A DNA stretch of 7,982 bases from Anaeromyxobacteraceae bacterium. GTDB taxonomy: Bacteria; Myxococcota; Myxococcia; Myxococcales; Anaeromyxobacteraceae. The notes beneath the pieces were generated by a model. The model searched no databases. It had not been told where the DNA came from and saw only the letters and a program-made list of their open reading frames with translations. Within the stretch, counting starts at the first letter, position 1. Each line of letters begins with the position of its first letter. Positions 1 through 5,735 of this stretch are shown piece by piece. Both the position numbers and the translations under genes were made by a program. The stretch covers positions 1 to 7,982 of the forward strand of contig DAIEMM010000388.1 of the NCBI GenBank assembly GCA_027349605.1, given 5' to 3'.

Positions 1-27
1 GGTGGTGCTGTGAGTAGCCTTGTTCAT
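1..27 (-). CDS. Possible start of a leftward gene, cut by the window edge
   Basis: On the minus strand an ATG at 27-25 opens nine sense codons (M N K A T H S T T) that run off the left edge. A weak AGG lies six bases before it, and a promoter-like sequence lies further upstream at 64-92. Nine residues are too few to recognise a family, and a gene beginning just outside the window would fit equally well. This is a candidate only; the call rests on position and promoter context, not on homology. Confidence 0.2.
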
Positions 28-63
28 GGAAAACCTGGTGTTTCGAGCAATTCGGAAGGGGCG

Positions 64-92
64 TTCCTAGCGGAACCCCCCCCCGTTGTCAA
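64..92 (-). promoter_or_regulatory. Candidate leftward promoter with a G9 tract in the spacer
   Basis: Read on the minus strand, a perfect -35 hexamer TTGACA (92-87) is followed by exactly 17 bases and then TAGGAA (69-64), a weak -10 with three of six consensus bases. The spacer contains nine consecutive G (plus-strand C at 76-84). The direction is away from the beta-barrel gene, towards whatever lies left of the window. The -35 match and spacing are good and the -10 is poor, so this stays tentative. Confidence 0.3.
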
Positions 93-102
93 GGAAGGTC
101 GG

Positions 103-123
103 ATCGGCCGAAGAGCGGCCGAT
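103..123 (-). terminator. Hairpin downstream of the beta-barrel gene, possible terminator
   Basis: ATCGGCCG (103-110) and CGGCCGAT (116-123) form a perfect 8-bp stem with a 5-base loop. It starts 46 bases after the stop codon of the leftward beta-barrel gene. On the minus strand the stem is followed by a pyrimidine-rich stretch rather than a clean run of T, so intrinsic termination is possible but not convincing. Confidence 0.35.
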
Positions 124-149
124 GCCAGCCGGTGCTGCCAGCCGGTGCC
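124..149. repeat. 13-bp tandem repeat, two copies
   Basis: GCCAGCCGGTGCT (124-136) is followed directly by GCCAGCCGGTGCC (137-149), differing only in the last base. The second copy runs into a GTGCCGGAC motif at 145-153. It lies between the hairpin at 103-123 and the stop codon of the beta-barrel gene at 169. Confidence 0.6.
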
Positions 150-168
150 GGACGTGGAGGTTTGCGGG

Positions 169-867
169 CTAAGGCAGGCGGTAGCCCAGGAAGAGCTGCG
201 TCGTGAAGGCGAATTCCGTGCCCGTCCCTCCGGGGATTCCCTGGTAGGACGAGTAGGCGTCGATGGAGGCCCCGAAGCGGGTGTTGAGGCCGACGGCGAG
301 ATTGGGCGTCGGGTGGTACTCGACGTACGGGCCGGCGGCCGGCCCGAAGATGAACTGCGGGGCGAAGTTCCCGGTGACGAGCAGGGTCATGTTGAAGTCG
401 AGGCCGACGCCGATCTCGAGGTTGGGCTGGACCGGGAAGCCCATCACCAGGCCGACGGGGAACTGGAAGCCGAACTGGGCATTGCTCATCGTGTACAGCT
501 TGAGGCCCGGGTCGACGTGGAAGAGGAGCTTGAAGTCGCGGGCCTGGACGAGCTGGAACCGCATCGGCGCGTAGAAGGAGAGGCCGAACTGGCTCGAGGT
601 GGTTCCCTCGTACCCGTAGAGCAGCCCGAGCCGCAGGCTGACGTCGGCGCTGGGCGACATCCCGAACGTGTAACCGAACGTGGTGCTCGGCCAGCCGGTC
701 TGGACGTCCACGGAGGGCCGGCCGGACACGGTCTCCGTGCCCACCACGCTCCACCCGGAGAGACCGGACCGGGCTGCGGCGTCGGACTGGGCCGACGCCT
801 GGGAGGGGACGAGCGCGACGAGGACCGCAGCGAGTGTGCCTGCAACGGTTCGAGCTGGAGTCGTCAT
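169..867 (-). CDS. Secreted beta-barrel-like outer membrane protein, function unknown
   Basis: This encodes 232 residues. The ATG at 867-865 is chosen because AGGAGG (minus strand, 880-875) lies seven bases upstream and because it places a clear Sec signal peptide at the N-terminus: a charged start (MTTPAR), a hydrophobic Ala/Val/Leu core and an ASA-Q cleavage site near residues 24-27. An upstream in-frame start at 954 would bury this signal. The mature part is rich in Gly, aromatic and alternating hydrophobic/polar residues (e.g. SLRLGLLYGY, FGLSFYAPMRFQL, EFAFTTQLFLGYRL), as expected of short transmembrane beta strands. It ends in Pro rather than the usual terminal Phe/Trp of many outer-membrane proteins. 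It resembles unclassified OmpA/OmpW-sized barrels. I recognise no specific family, ligand or pathway. It follows the helicase on the same strand after 110 bp and probably has its own promoter (935-964). Confidence 0.85.
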   Translation of the reverse strand: MTTPARTVAGTLAAVLVALVPSQASAQSDAAARSGLSGWSVVGTETVSGRPSVDVQTGWPSTTFGYTFGMSPSADVSLRLGLLYGYEGTTSSQFGLSFYAPMRFQLVQARDFKLLFHVDPGLKLYTMSNAQFGFQFPVGLVMGFPVQPNLEIGVGLDFNMTLLVTGNFAPQFIFGPAAGPYVEYHPTPNLAVGLNTRFGASIDAYSSYQGIPGGTGTEFAFTTQLFLGYRLP

Positions 868-874
868 GTTCCTG

Positions 875-880
875 CCTCCT
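875..880 (-). promoter_or_regulatory. Strong Shine-Dalgarno of the beta-barrel gene
   Basis: The minus strand reads AGGAGG here, seven bases before the ATG at 867. It is the strongest ribosome binding site in the window and decides the start codon in favour of the form with an N-terminal signal peptide. Confidence 0.8.
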
Positions 881-934
881 TCGAGTCGCCGGCACTCCGC
901 GGAGGGGGTCCGTGGGGCGGCGTCGCAGACGAAC

Positions 935-964
935 CCTTTAGCGGCCGACGACACCGTGCGTCAA
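935..964 (-). promoter_or_regulatory. Candidate promoter of the beta-barrel gene
   Basis: Minus-strand TTGACG (964-959) is followed 18 bases later by TAAAGG (940-935). The first matches the -35 consensus at five of six bases; the second matches the -10 at three of six. Transcription would start near 928, about 60 bases before the start codon. It sits in the 110-bp gap after the helicase stop, so the barrel gene could be transcribed independently. Confidence 0.35.
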
Positions 965-977
965 GCCAAGTCTGCTT

Positions 978-3146
978 TCAGGTGCGGCCGCCGAGCCTTG
1001 CACGGAGCGCCTGGAGGACCTCCGCCGATAGTGCCGACGTTGCCTCCTGGGATTCCCCCGATGCCGGGTCGTGCCGGACATGGGCCTCCGCGGGCAAGTC
1101 CTCGAGGAATCGGCTGGGCGTGCGCGGCTCCACGCGTCCGCGCCGCGTCCGCGCGGAAGCCCTGGTGAGCCAGAGCGTCTCCCGGGCCCGAGTGATTCCA
1201 ACGTATGCGAGCCTCCGCTCCTCCTCGAGGTCGCTGGCCTCGCCCTGGATTCCCGAGACCGGCAGCAGGTCTTCCTCGACTCCGACGAGGAACACGACCG
1301 GGAACTCGAGCCCCTTGGCCGAGTGCAGCGTCATGAGCGTGACCCCGTCGACGTCCTCGGGCTCCTCGTCCCGGGAGTCGAGCGCGAGTCGGTGAAGGAA
1401 CGTCGCGAGCGTCGCCTTGGGATCCCGACGCTCGTGCCATTCGAGCGACCTCAGGACGGAATCGACTGCCTCGGCCTTTCGCGCCCCCGCTTCGGCCGAC
1501 ACGACGCTCCGGCGGAGACAGTTCCGGAGGTCGAGGTCGTCGAACATCGCCCGGGCCGGTTCGGCAATCCTCCCCGGGCCGAAGCGGCGTCGGAAGAGGT
1601 CGAGGGTCTCCGCCAGTTGCGCCATCTTGTCGGGAGCGCCCCGGGGAATGTCCGGCACCTGGTCGGCATCGCGCAGCGCAGCGGCGACAGGCACGCCTTT
1701 CTGGGCTGCCCAGTTGCCGAGCCTCTCCATGGCAACGTCGCCAATTCCCCGGGGTGGCACGTTGACGACCCGCGCAAGGGCGAGATCGTCGTCGGGAAAA
1801 GCACATATCTTCAGCCATCCGATGACGTCTCGAACCTCGGCCCGCTCGAAGAAGGCAGGTCCGCCTTTCACCTTGTGGGGAATGCCGACCTCCCTGAAGG
1901 CTTCCTCGAGGGGTTGGCTCTGGGCATTCAAGCGATAGAGGACGGCGAATTCCGATGCCTTGCGCCCGAGACCCAGACCTCGGCCGATCTCGCCCGCGAC
2001 GAAGCGCGACTCCTCCTGCTCGTCCGGAAGCGCGACGACGCGGACCGGGTCGCCAGGCCCGGCCTCGGTCCAGAGGCGCTTCGGCCTCCGGGCAGCCGAC
2101 CGGGCGATGACCCCGTTCGCGCAATCCAGGATGCGGCCCGCGGAACGGTAGTTCTGCTCGAGGCGAACGACCAGGGCACCGGGGAAGTCCTTCTCGAATC
2201 TCAGGATGTTGCCAACGTCCGCCCCCCGCCAGCCGTAGATGGCCTGATCGTCGTCTCCGACAGCACATAGGCTGCGTCCTGCCCAGGCGGACGGAGGATT
2301 CACATCCGCGGTCGGCGAAAGACCTCGTCGAGGGTCTTCGTCTCTGAGTCCGACATCACGTCCGGCTCGACCGCCGCGCCCTGCTCCACCCGCCCGACGT
2401 CCGGCACCGCGCGTCGGCGACGGAGCATCCTCCACGCAGAGCAACTCGAGGAGTCGCAGTTGCACGCGGTTCGTGTCCTGGAACTCGTCGACGAGCACGT
2501 GCCGGAACTTCTCGCGATAGGAGCGCCGCAGCGCTCGATCCGCGCCGAGGAGGGCCACCGGGCGGACCATGAGGTCGTCAAAGTCGAGCGAACGCTGGGC
2601 GCGCAGCGCCTGCTCGTAGCGCGGAAGCAACAGGTCGGAGATGGCCTCGTAGTCCTCGTCCGGCACCGGAACACGCGTGGAGCCCGGACGGGAGCCAGGG
2701 AGCGCACTCTTCCTGCGGGACAGTATTCCGAGCAGTTTCCGGACATCGAACTTCCGCGAGTCCATCTGGAGATCGCGAAGGCAACGTTTCGCCAGACTGA
2801 GCTGATCCCCGGCATCGCAGATGGAAAACCACTTCGGAAGACCTGCCGCGAGGTGTTCCTTCCGAAGGAACCAGAGCCCGAAGCTGTGAAACGTGGCAAC
2901 CTGGCTCTTCGCTGCGGCCTCCCGCGACAGCGCCTTCACCCTGGCCCGCATCTCGATGGCGGCCTTGTTCGTGAAGGTCACCGCCAGGATCGATTCCGGG
3001 TCGGCGCCCTGCTCGACCAACCATGCGATTCGATGCGCGATGACTCGGGTCTTTCCGGAACCCGCACCGGCCAGGACCAGTGCCGGACCCTGTCCGAAAG
3101 TGACGGCCTGCCGCTGCGGCGCATTGAGATGGGACAGGTCGACCAC
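978..3146 (-). CDS. Rep/UvrD/PcrA-type superfamily 1A ATP-dependent DNA helicase
   Basis: This 3'-5' DNA helicase acts in replication restart or repair. From a GTG at 3146 it has 722 residues beginning V-V-D-L-S-H-L-N, the usual start of this family, with AGAGG eight bases upstream; a TTG at 3203 would add 19 atypical residues. All motifs are visible: Walker A GAGSGKT (27-33), Ia AVTFTNKAA (55-63), II VDEFQDTN (219-226), III VGDDDQAIYGWRGA (296-309), IV RLEQNYRS (328-335), V VTLMTLHSAKGLEF (602-615) and VI RRLAYVGITRARE (near 644-656). The text around motifs Ia-Ib (VATFHSFGL, FSICDAGDQLSLAK) is closest to Rep. An insert of about 51 residues (239-289) separates motifs II and III, where relatives have only a short turn; without it the length, about 671, matches E. 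coli Rep (673). The C-terminus is short, without the long UvrD/PcrA tail. Confidence 0.92.
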   Translation of the reverse strand: MVDLSHLNAPQRQAVTFGQGPALVLAGAGSGKTRVIAHRIAWLVEQGADPESILAVTFTNKAAIEMRARVKALSREAAAKSQVATFHSFGLWFLRKEHLAAGLPKWFSICDAGDQLSLAKRCLRDLQMDSRKFDVRKLLGILSRRKSALPGSRPGSTRVPVPDEDYEAISDLLLPRYEQALRAQRSLDFDDLMVRPVALLGADRALRRSYREKFRHVLVDEFQDTNRVQLRLLELLCVEDAPSPTRGAGRRAGGAGRGGRAGRDVGLRDEDPRRGLSPTADVNPPSAWAGRSLCAVGDDDQAIYGWRGADVGNILRFEKDFPGALVVRLEQNYRSAGRILDCANGVIARSAARRPKRLWTEAGPGDPVRVVALPDEQEESRFVAGEIGRGLGLGRKASEFAVLYRLNAQSQPLEEAFREVGIPHKVKGGPAFFERAEVRDVIGWLKICAFPDDDLALARVVNVPPRGIGDVAMERLGNWAAQKGVPVAAALRDADQVPDIPRGAPDKMAQLAETLDLFRRRFGPGRIAEPARAMFDDLDLRNCLRRSVVSAEAGARKAEAVDSVLRSLEWHERRDPKATLATFLHRLALDSRDEEPEDVDGVTLMTLHSAKGLEFPVVFLVGVEEDLLPVSGIQGEASDLEEERRLAYVGITRARETLWLTRASARTRRGRVEPRTPSRFLEDLPAEAHVRHDPASGESQEATSALSAEVLQALRARLGGRT
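2280..2432 (-). other. In-frame insert between helicase motifs II and III
   Basis: About 51 codons interrupt the helicase between LLELLCV and GRSLCAVGDDDQ. In the helicase frame they give a low-complexity Gly/Arg/Ala/Pro stretch (GRRAGGAGRGGRAGR and following), unlike the rest of the protein. In another minus-strand frame, 2407-2303 reads as a more protein-like peptide starting exactly at the GTGCCGGAC motif (V-P-D-V) and ending DSETKTLDEVFRRPRM then TGA (2302-2300). CTGCGT (2272-2277) and ACGCAG (2434-2439) flank it as a weak 6-bp inverted pair. The boundaries are approximate, judged from the family pattern rather than an alignment. Confidence 0.6.
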
Positions 3147-3231
3147 GGGGCGAGCCTCTTGCCACGCTCCTGCCTTGCCTTCAAGGCCTTGACAGTCCTG
3201 CAATTCTCCGCGAGAGGAGGGCGCGTCGTCC

Positions 3232-3237
3232 TACAAT
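3232..3237 (+). promoter_or_regulatory. Candidate -10 element of the hydroxylase gene
   Basis: TACAAT matches the -10 consensus at five of six bases and lies about 50 bases before the hydroxylase ATG. No matching -35 is found 16-18 bases upstream: TTGACA at 3189-3194 is too far away. The predicted start point falls inside or next to the GTCCGGCAC motif at 3238-3246. Confidence 0.25.
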
Positions 3238-3285
3238 GTCCGGCACCCGGTTCCAGCAGGCCCAGCAACCTCGAGGAGAAGCACC

Positions 3286-3957
3286 ATGTTCTGGCTCGTG
3301 CCTCGGCCCCAGGGCCACCACGCACCGCAAAATGGCAGCCCGCGGATGTTCCGGGTGGACTGGATCGAAAAGTACTTGTCGCGAGTCAAGCCTTGGCAGG
3401 TGGTCGTGGTCTGGGTACCGGTGGTCGGGTATCTCGTCTACCTGGGGCTGCAGGTGCCGGATGTTTCGAGGGGAGCGTTCGCCGGGGCCCTCCTGGGCGG
3501 CCTCGCATTCTGGACGCTGCTCGAGTACGTCCTTCACCGATGGGTGTTTCACTTCACGCCGAGCCCGAACTCGCAGTTTGCCCAGGACGTCCACTTCCTC
3601 ATCCACGGTGTCCACCACGACTGGCCCCACGACCCGGACCGCCTCGTGATGCCGCCCGTCATGTCGGCCCTCCTCGCTGTCATCCTGGGCTATCCGATTT
3701 TTCTCGCGATCGGACCTCGCTTCTTCTTCCCGTTCTTCGCCGGACTCGTGGCAGGTTACGTCTGGTACGACCTCACCCATTACGCCGTGCATCACCTGAA
3801 GCCTCGAACCGAGACCGGTGCGAAGCTGAGGAAGCATCACTACCTGCATCACTTCAAGTCGCCTGAGGCCAGGTACGGTGTCTCCACGCCCATCTGGGAC
3901 TATGTTTTCGGGACCATGCCCCGCGAGGAGCGCTCCTCGGCCCGTGCCGGACACTGA
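3286..3957 (+). CDS. Membrane fatty acid hydroxylase (FA2H/SCS7-like, FA_hydroxylase superfamily)
   Basis: This is a 223-residue membrane di-iron oxygenase that would hydroxylate a lipid acyl or sphingoid chain. AGGAG seven bases before the ATG supports the start. Hydrophobic segments lie at about 38-57, 63-82, 122-143 and 146-162. The His clusters that hold the two irons are present: HRWVFH (84-89), H103, HGVHHDWPH (107-115), HYAVHH (165-170) and HHYLHH (184-189). The YGVSTPIWDYVFGT block (197-210) is typical of the C-terminus of this superfamily. About 220 residues is the size of the bare catalytic domain; no cytochrome b5 domain is fused. It converges, across the transposase, on a ceramide operon, so a ceramide or fatty-acid 2-hydroxylase role is likely but inferred; a carotenoid or sterol substrate is less likely. 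The last residues (SARAGH) and stop codon are encoded by the first copy of a 28-bp tandem repeat. Confidence 0.88.
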   Translation: MFWLVPRPQGHHAPQNGSPRMFRVDWIEKYLSRVKPWQVVVVWVPVVGYLVYLGLQVPDVSRGAFAGALLGGLAFWTLLEYVLHRWVFHFTPSPNSQFAQDVHFLIHGVHHDWPHDPDRLVMPPVMSALLAVILGYPIFLAIGPRFFFPFFAGLVAGYVWYDLTHYAVHHLKPRTETGAKLRKHHYLHHFKSPEARYGVSTPIWDYVFGTMPREERSSARAGH

Positions 3958-3990
3958 CGTCGCCTCGGCCCGTGCCGGACACTGACGTCG
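3935..3990. repeat. Perfect 28-bp tandem repeat, two copies, overlapping a stop codon
   Basis: Two identical, directly adjacent 28-bp units lie at 3935-3962 and 3963-3990. Each begins CCTCGGCCC and contains GTGCCGGACACTGACGTC. Unit one supplies the last codons and TGA of the hydroxylase. A diverged third trace follows: GGACACTGACGTC of unit two (3977-3989) recurs as GGACACCGACGTC at 4006-4018. The array ends about 70 bp before the RAYT gene, where REP-type repeats recognised by such transposases are normally found. Confidence 0.95.
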
Positions 3991-3993
3991 GGA

Positions 3994-4024
3994 CATCGAG
4001 ACGTAGGACACCGACGTCTCGATG
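3994..4024. repeat. Hairpin with 11-bp perfect stem upstream of the RAYT gene
   Basis: CATCGAGACGT (3994-4004) and ACGTCTCGATG (4014-4024) are exact inverted repeats with a 9-base loop (AGGACACCG). A second overlapping inverted pair, GACGTCGG (3984-3991) and CCGACGTC (4011-4018), could form an alternative structure with the tandem repeat. A GTAG tetramer, the guide sequence of many REP elements, spans the stem-loop junction at 4003-4006. It has no T-run, so a REP-like recognition hairpin is more likely than a simple terminator, although it could also end hydroxylase transcription. Confidence 0.75.
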
Positions 4025-4061
4025 AATCCGTCTCGGCCCGGGGCTTGCTAATGACGGGCTC

Positions 4062-4730
4062 GTGCCGCGCATCCCACGATCCCGCCTCGTCGGCCCCGGA
4101 ACGACGCATCACTGCTTCTGGCGGAGCCACAATAGGTCCCCAGTTCTCGCCGACGACGACGCCCGCCAGAAATTCCTCGGCCTTCTCGCGAAGTACAAGG
4201 ACCGGTACGGCATCGAGATCCGCAGCTACTGCCTCATGAGCACCCACCCGCACGTGCTTTGCAGGTCCACCATGGGCCAGTCGGCGTTCAGCGCCTTCTG
4301 GAAGGTGGTCAACCAGTGCTTTGCTCGATGGTCCAACCGGCGGACCGGCGGCCGCGGCCAGGTCGTGATGGAACGGCTCGGGTCACCCCGGATTCAGCAC
4401 GGTGGGAGGCGCGAGCTCGAGGTGATGCTGTACGGCGACTTGAATCCGGTCCGGGCGGGCATGGTGAGTCGCCCTCGCGATTGGCCGTGGTCGAGCCACG
4501 GCCACTACGCGTTCGGCCTGCCTGACCCGCTCGTATCCGATTCCCCGGCCTATACCGCGCTCGGGAGGAGCGCCGGCGAGCGAATGGTTGCGTACCTGCG
4601 CCTCTTCACCCAAGGGATCGCAAGGCGCGTGAGCCGCCACCGGCCCGACCTCGTGCGGCGCCCGTTCTTCGGCGCCGCTCGCTGGATTGCCGCCGCCTTC
4701 GCGGCGACCGAGGGATTGCCAGGCGGCTGA
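4062..4730 (+). CDS. REP-associated tyrosine transposase (RAYT, Y1_Tnp/HUH family)
   Basis: This 222-residue single-strand DNA transposase belongs to the IS200/IS605-like Y1 superfamily; relatives cleave and mobilise short REP/BIME hairpins. The GTG start gives M-P-R-I-P-R, a common beginning for this family; no strong ribosome binding site is seen. Visible features are the THH strand start (15-17), the HUH metal motif HPH (62-64) in CLMSTHPHVLC, and the catalytic-tyrosine helix MLYGDLNPVRAGMV with Tyr124 four residues before Asn128, as in E. coli TnpREP. DWPWSS (140-145) follows, as is usual. The active site therefore looks intact. The C-terminal 75 residues are basic and unassigned. It lies 104 bp after the hydroxylase stop, just beyond a tandem repeat and hairpin, and ends 9 bp from the convergent reductase gene. 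There are no terminal inverted repeats as in an ordinary insertion sequence, consistent with a domesticated single-copy RAYT. Confidence 0.88.
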   Translation: MPRIPRSRLVGPGTTHHCFWRSHNRSPVLADDDARQKFLGLLAKYKDRYGIEIRSYCLMSTHPHVLCRSTMGQSAFSAFWKVVNQCFARWSNRRTGGRGQVVMERLGSPRIQHGGRRELEVMLYGDLNPVRAGMVSRPRDWPWSSHGHYAFGLPDPLVSDSPAYTALGRSAGERMVAYLRLFTQGIARRVSRHRPDLVRRPFFGAARWIAAAFAATEGLPGG

Positions 4731-4739
4731 GCGAACGAC

Positions 4740-5732
4740 TCAGACGAGGCCACGCTCGCGAAACCACCTCACGGAATCCCGCATCCCTTCGACGAACGGG
4801 ACGCGAGCCCTCCACCCGAGTTCCCGTCGTGCCTTCTCGGCCGAGCACGTCCATGCCGGCTCGCGAATCTCCATCATCTTGTCCAGGGAGAGGATGGCCG
4901 GGCGCCCCGTGATGCGTGCGGCGGCCGACGATGCTCCGGCCGCGATCCAGGTGACGACCTCTGGCACGGGGATGACGGTCCCCCGCCTCCCCAGTGCCGT
5001 CATCGCGCCACGCGCAAGCGCCTCCCAGGTGTAGTCCACCTCGTCAGCGCAAAAATAGACTCCGGACGATCCCGCCTCGTCGACCCGGGCTCCTCGCTCG
5101 GCAACGTCGATGATCAAGGCGACCAGGTCGTCGACGTGGACCAGGCTGTAATGCTTCTCACCCAGGCCTGACTTTGCGATCACTCCCGTCCTGGCCAGCC
5201 GGAAGAGCGATGGCAGGAACTCCTTGTCCCGCGGTCCGTAGACGATCGGGGGGCGGATGATGGAGCCTTCGAGAACCGACGCAAAGGAGCGTAGGGCTTC
5301 TTCGGCCGCGAGCTTGCTCTGGCCGTACATGCTCACCGGTGCCGGACGATCGGTCTCGAGCCTGGGTCGCCCTGGCGTCGAAGGACCCGCGGCCGCCAGG
5401 GATGAGACGAGGACGAATTTCGCCCGCCCGGACCGAGCGGCGACCCCTGCCAGGGACCGGGTTCCCGCCGCATTGACCTCGAAGAGCTCCTCTCGGGTCA
5501 GCGCCTTGACGAGGCCGGCGAGGTGGACGACTACGTCCACCTCCGGCACCGCATCCGTGAGTGAATCCGGCCGGGCCACGTCACCCCGCACCAGTAACGC
5601 CCCCATCGCTCGCAGTTCGGACGCACGCCCCGGATCCCGGACCAGGGCGAGCACCTCATCGCCCCGTGCGCGCAGCCTCTCGACGAGAGTCGCTCCGATG
5701 AACCCCGTCGCCCCGGTGACGAACCAGCGCAC
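4740..5732 (-). CDS. cerR: NAD(P)-dependent epimerase/dehydratase-family reductase, likely ceramide reductase CerR
   Basis: This is a 330-residue extended short-chain dehydrogenase. The Rossmann motif GATGFIG is at 7-13, VVVHLAG at 67-73, catalytic Ser at 110/111 (VLVSSLAA), the YGQSK pair gives Tyr136 and Lys140, and IIRPPIVYGPRD is at 158-169. It starts with GTG, three bases after the upstream acyltransferase stop, without its own clear ribosome binding site, so translation is probably coupled. In Caulobacter an enzyme of this family (CerR) reduces 3-keto-ceramide to dihydroceramide, and its partners Spt and a GNAT acyltransferase are exactly the two genes upstream here. The family is broad and the fold alone does not prove the substrate; the role rests on the operon. 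The gene ends 9 bp from the convergent RAYT with no obvious terminator between them. Confidence 0.82.
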   Translation of the reverse strand: MRWFVTGATGFIGATLVERLRARGDEVLALVRDPGRASELRAMGALLVRGDVARPDSLTDAVPEVDVVVHLAGLVKALTREELFEVNAAGTRSLAGVAARSGRAKFVLVSSLAAAGPSTPGRPRLETDRPAPVSMYGQSKLAAEEALRSFASVLEGSIIRPPIVYGPRDKEFLPSLFRLARTGVIAKSGLGEKHYSLVHVDDLVALIIDVAERGARVDEAGSSGVYFCADEVDYTWEALARGAMTALGRRGTVIPVPEVVTWIAAGASSAAARITGRPAILSLDKMMEIREPAWTCSAEKARRELGWRARVPFVEGMRDSVRWFRERGLV

Positions 5733-5735
5733 GGC

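Noticed and set aside
895..904. Palindrome CTCCGCGGAG before the beta-barrel gene as an operator
   Set aside because: A 10-bp GC palindrome without a second copy is weak evidence in GC-rich DNA.
10..1395. Long open frame on the plus strand across the beta-barrel gene and the helicase end
   Set aside because: It is antisense to two well-supported genes; the product is Glu/Arg/Gly-rich without recognisable motifs, as expected from high-GC mirror frames.
1071..2270. Open plus-strand frame of about 400 codons opposite the helicase
   Set aside because: It is a shadow of the helicase, whose motifs V and VI occupy the opposite strand; there is no ribosome binding site or family signal.
3147..3203. 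TTG at 3203 as the helicase start (19 extra residues)
   Set aside because: The extra residues do not look like the family N-terminus, and the purine run before TTG is too close. GTG at 3146 has better spacing and gives the usual V-D-L-S-H-L-N start. Not excluded.
2460..3866. Open plus-strand frame spanning the helicase start, the gap and most of the hydroxylase
   Set aside because: It crosses two real genes in other frames, including the His-rich hydroxylase; no coherent domain.
3935..4024. CRISPR array
   Set aside because: The 28-bp units are directly adjacent without spacers, and no cas genes are present.
4431..4475. RAYT inactivated by loss of its catalytic tyrosine
   Set aside because: The YVRY-type tyrosine earlier in the protein is replaced (CFARW), but the catalytic Tyr of E. 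coli TnpREP lies four residues before NPV, and that Tyr (124) is kept here.
4691..4706. CGCCGC-CTTC-GCGGCG hairpin as terminator of the reductase operon
   Set aside because: It lies within the RAYT coding end, is short, and has no T-run on either strand; such hairpins are common by chance at this GC.
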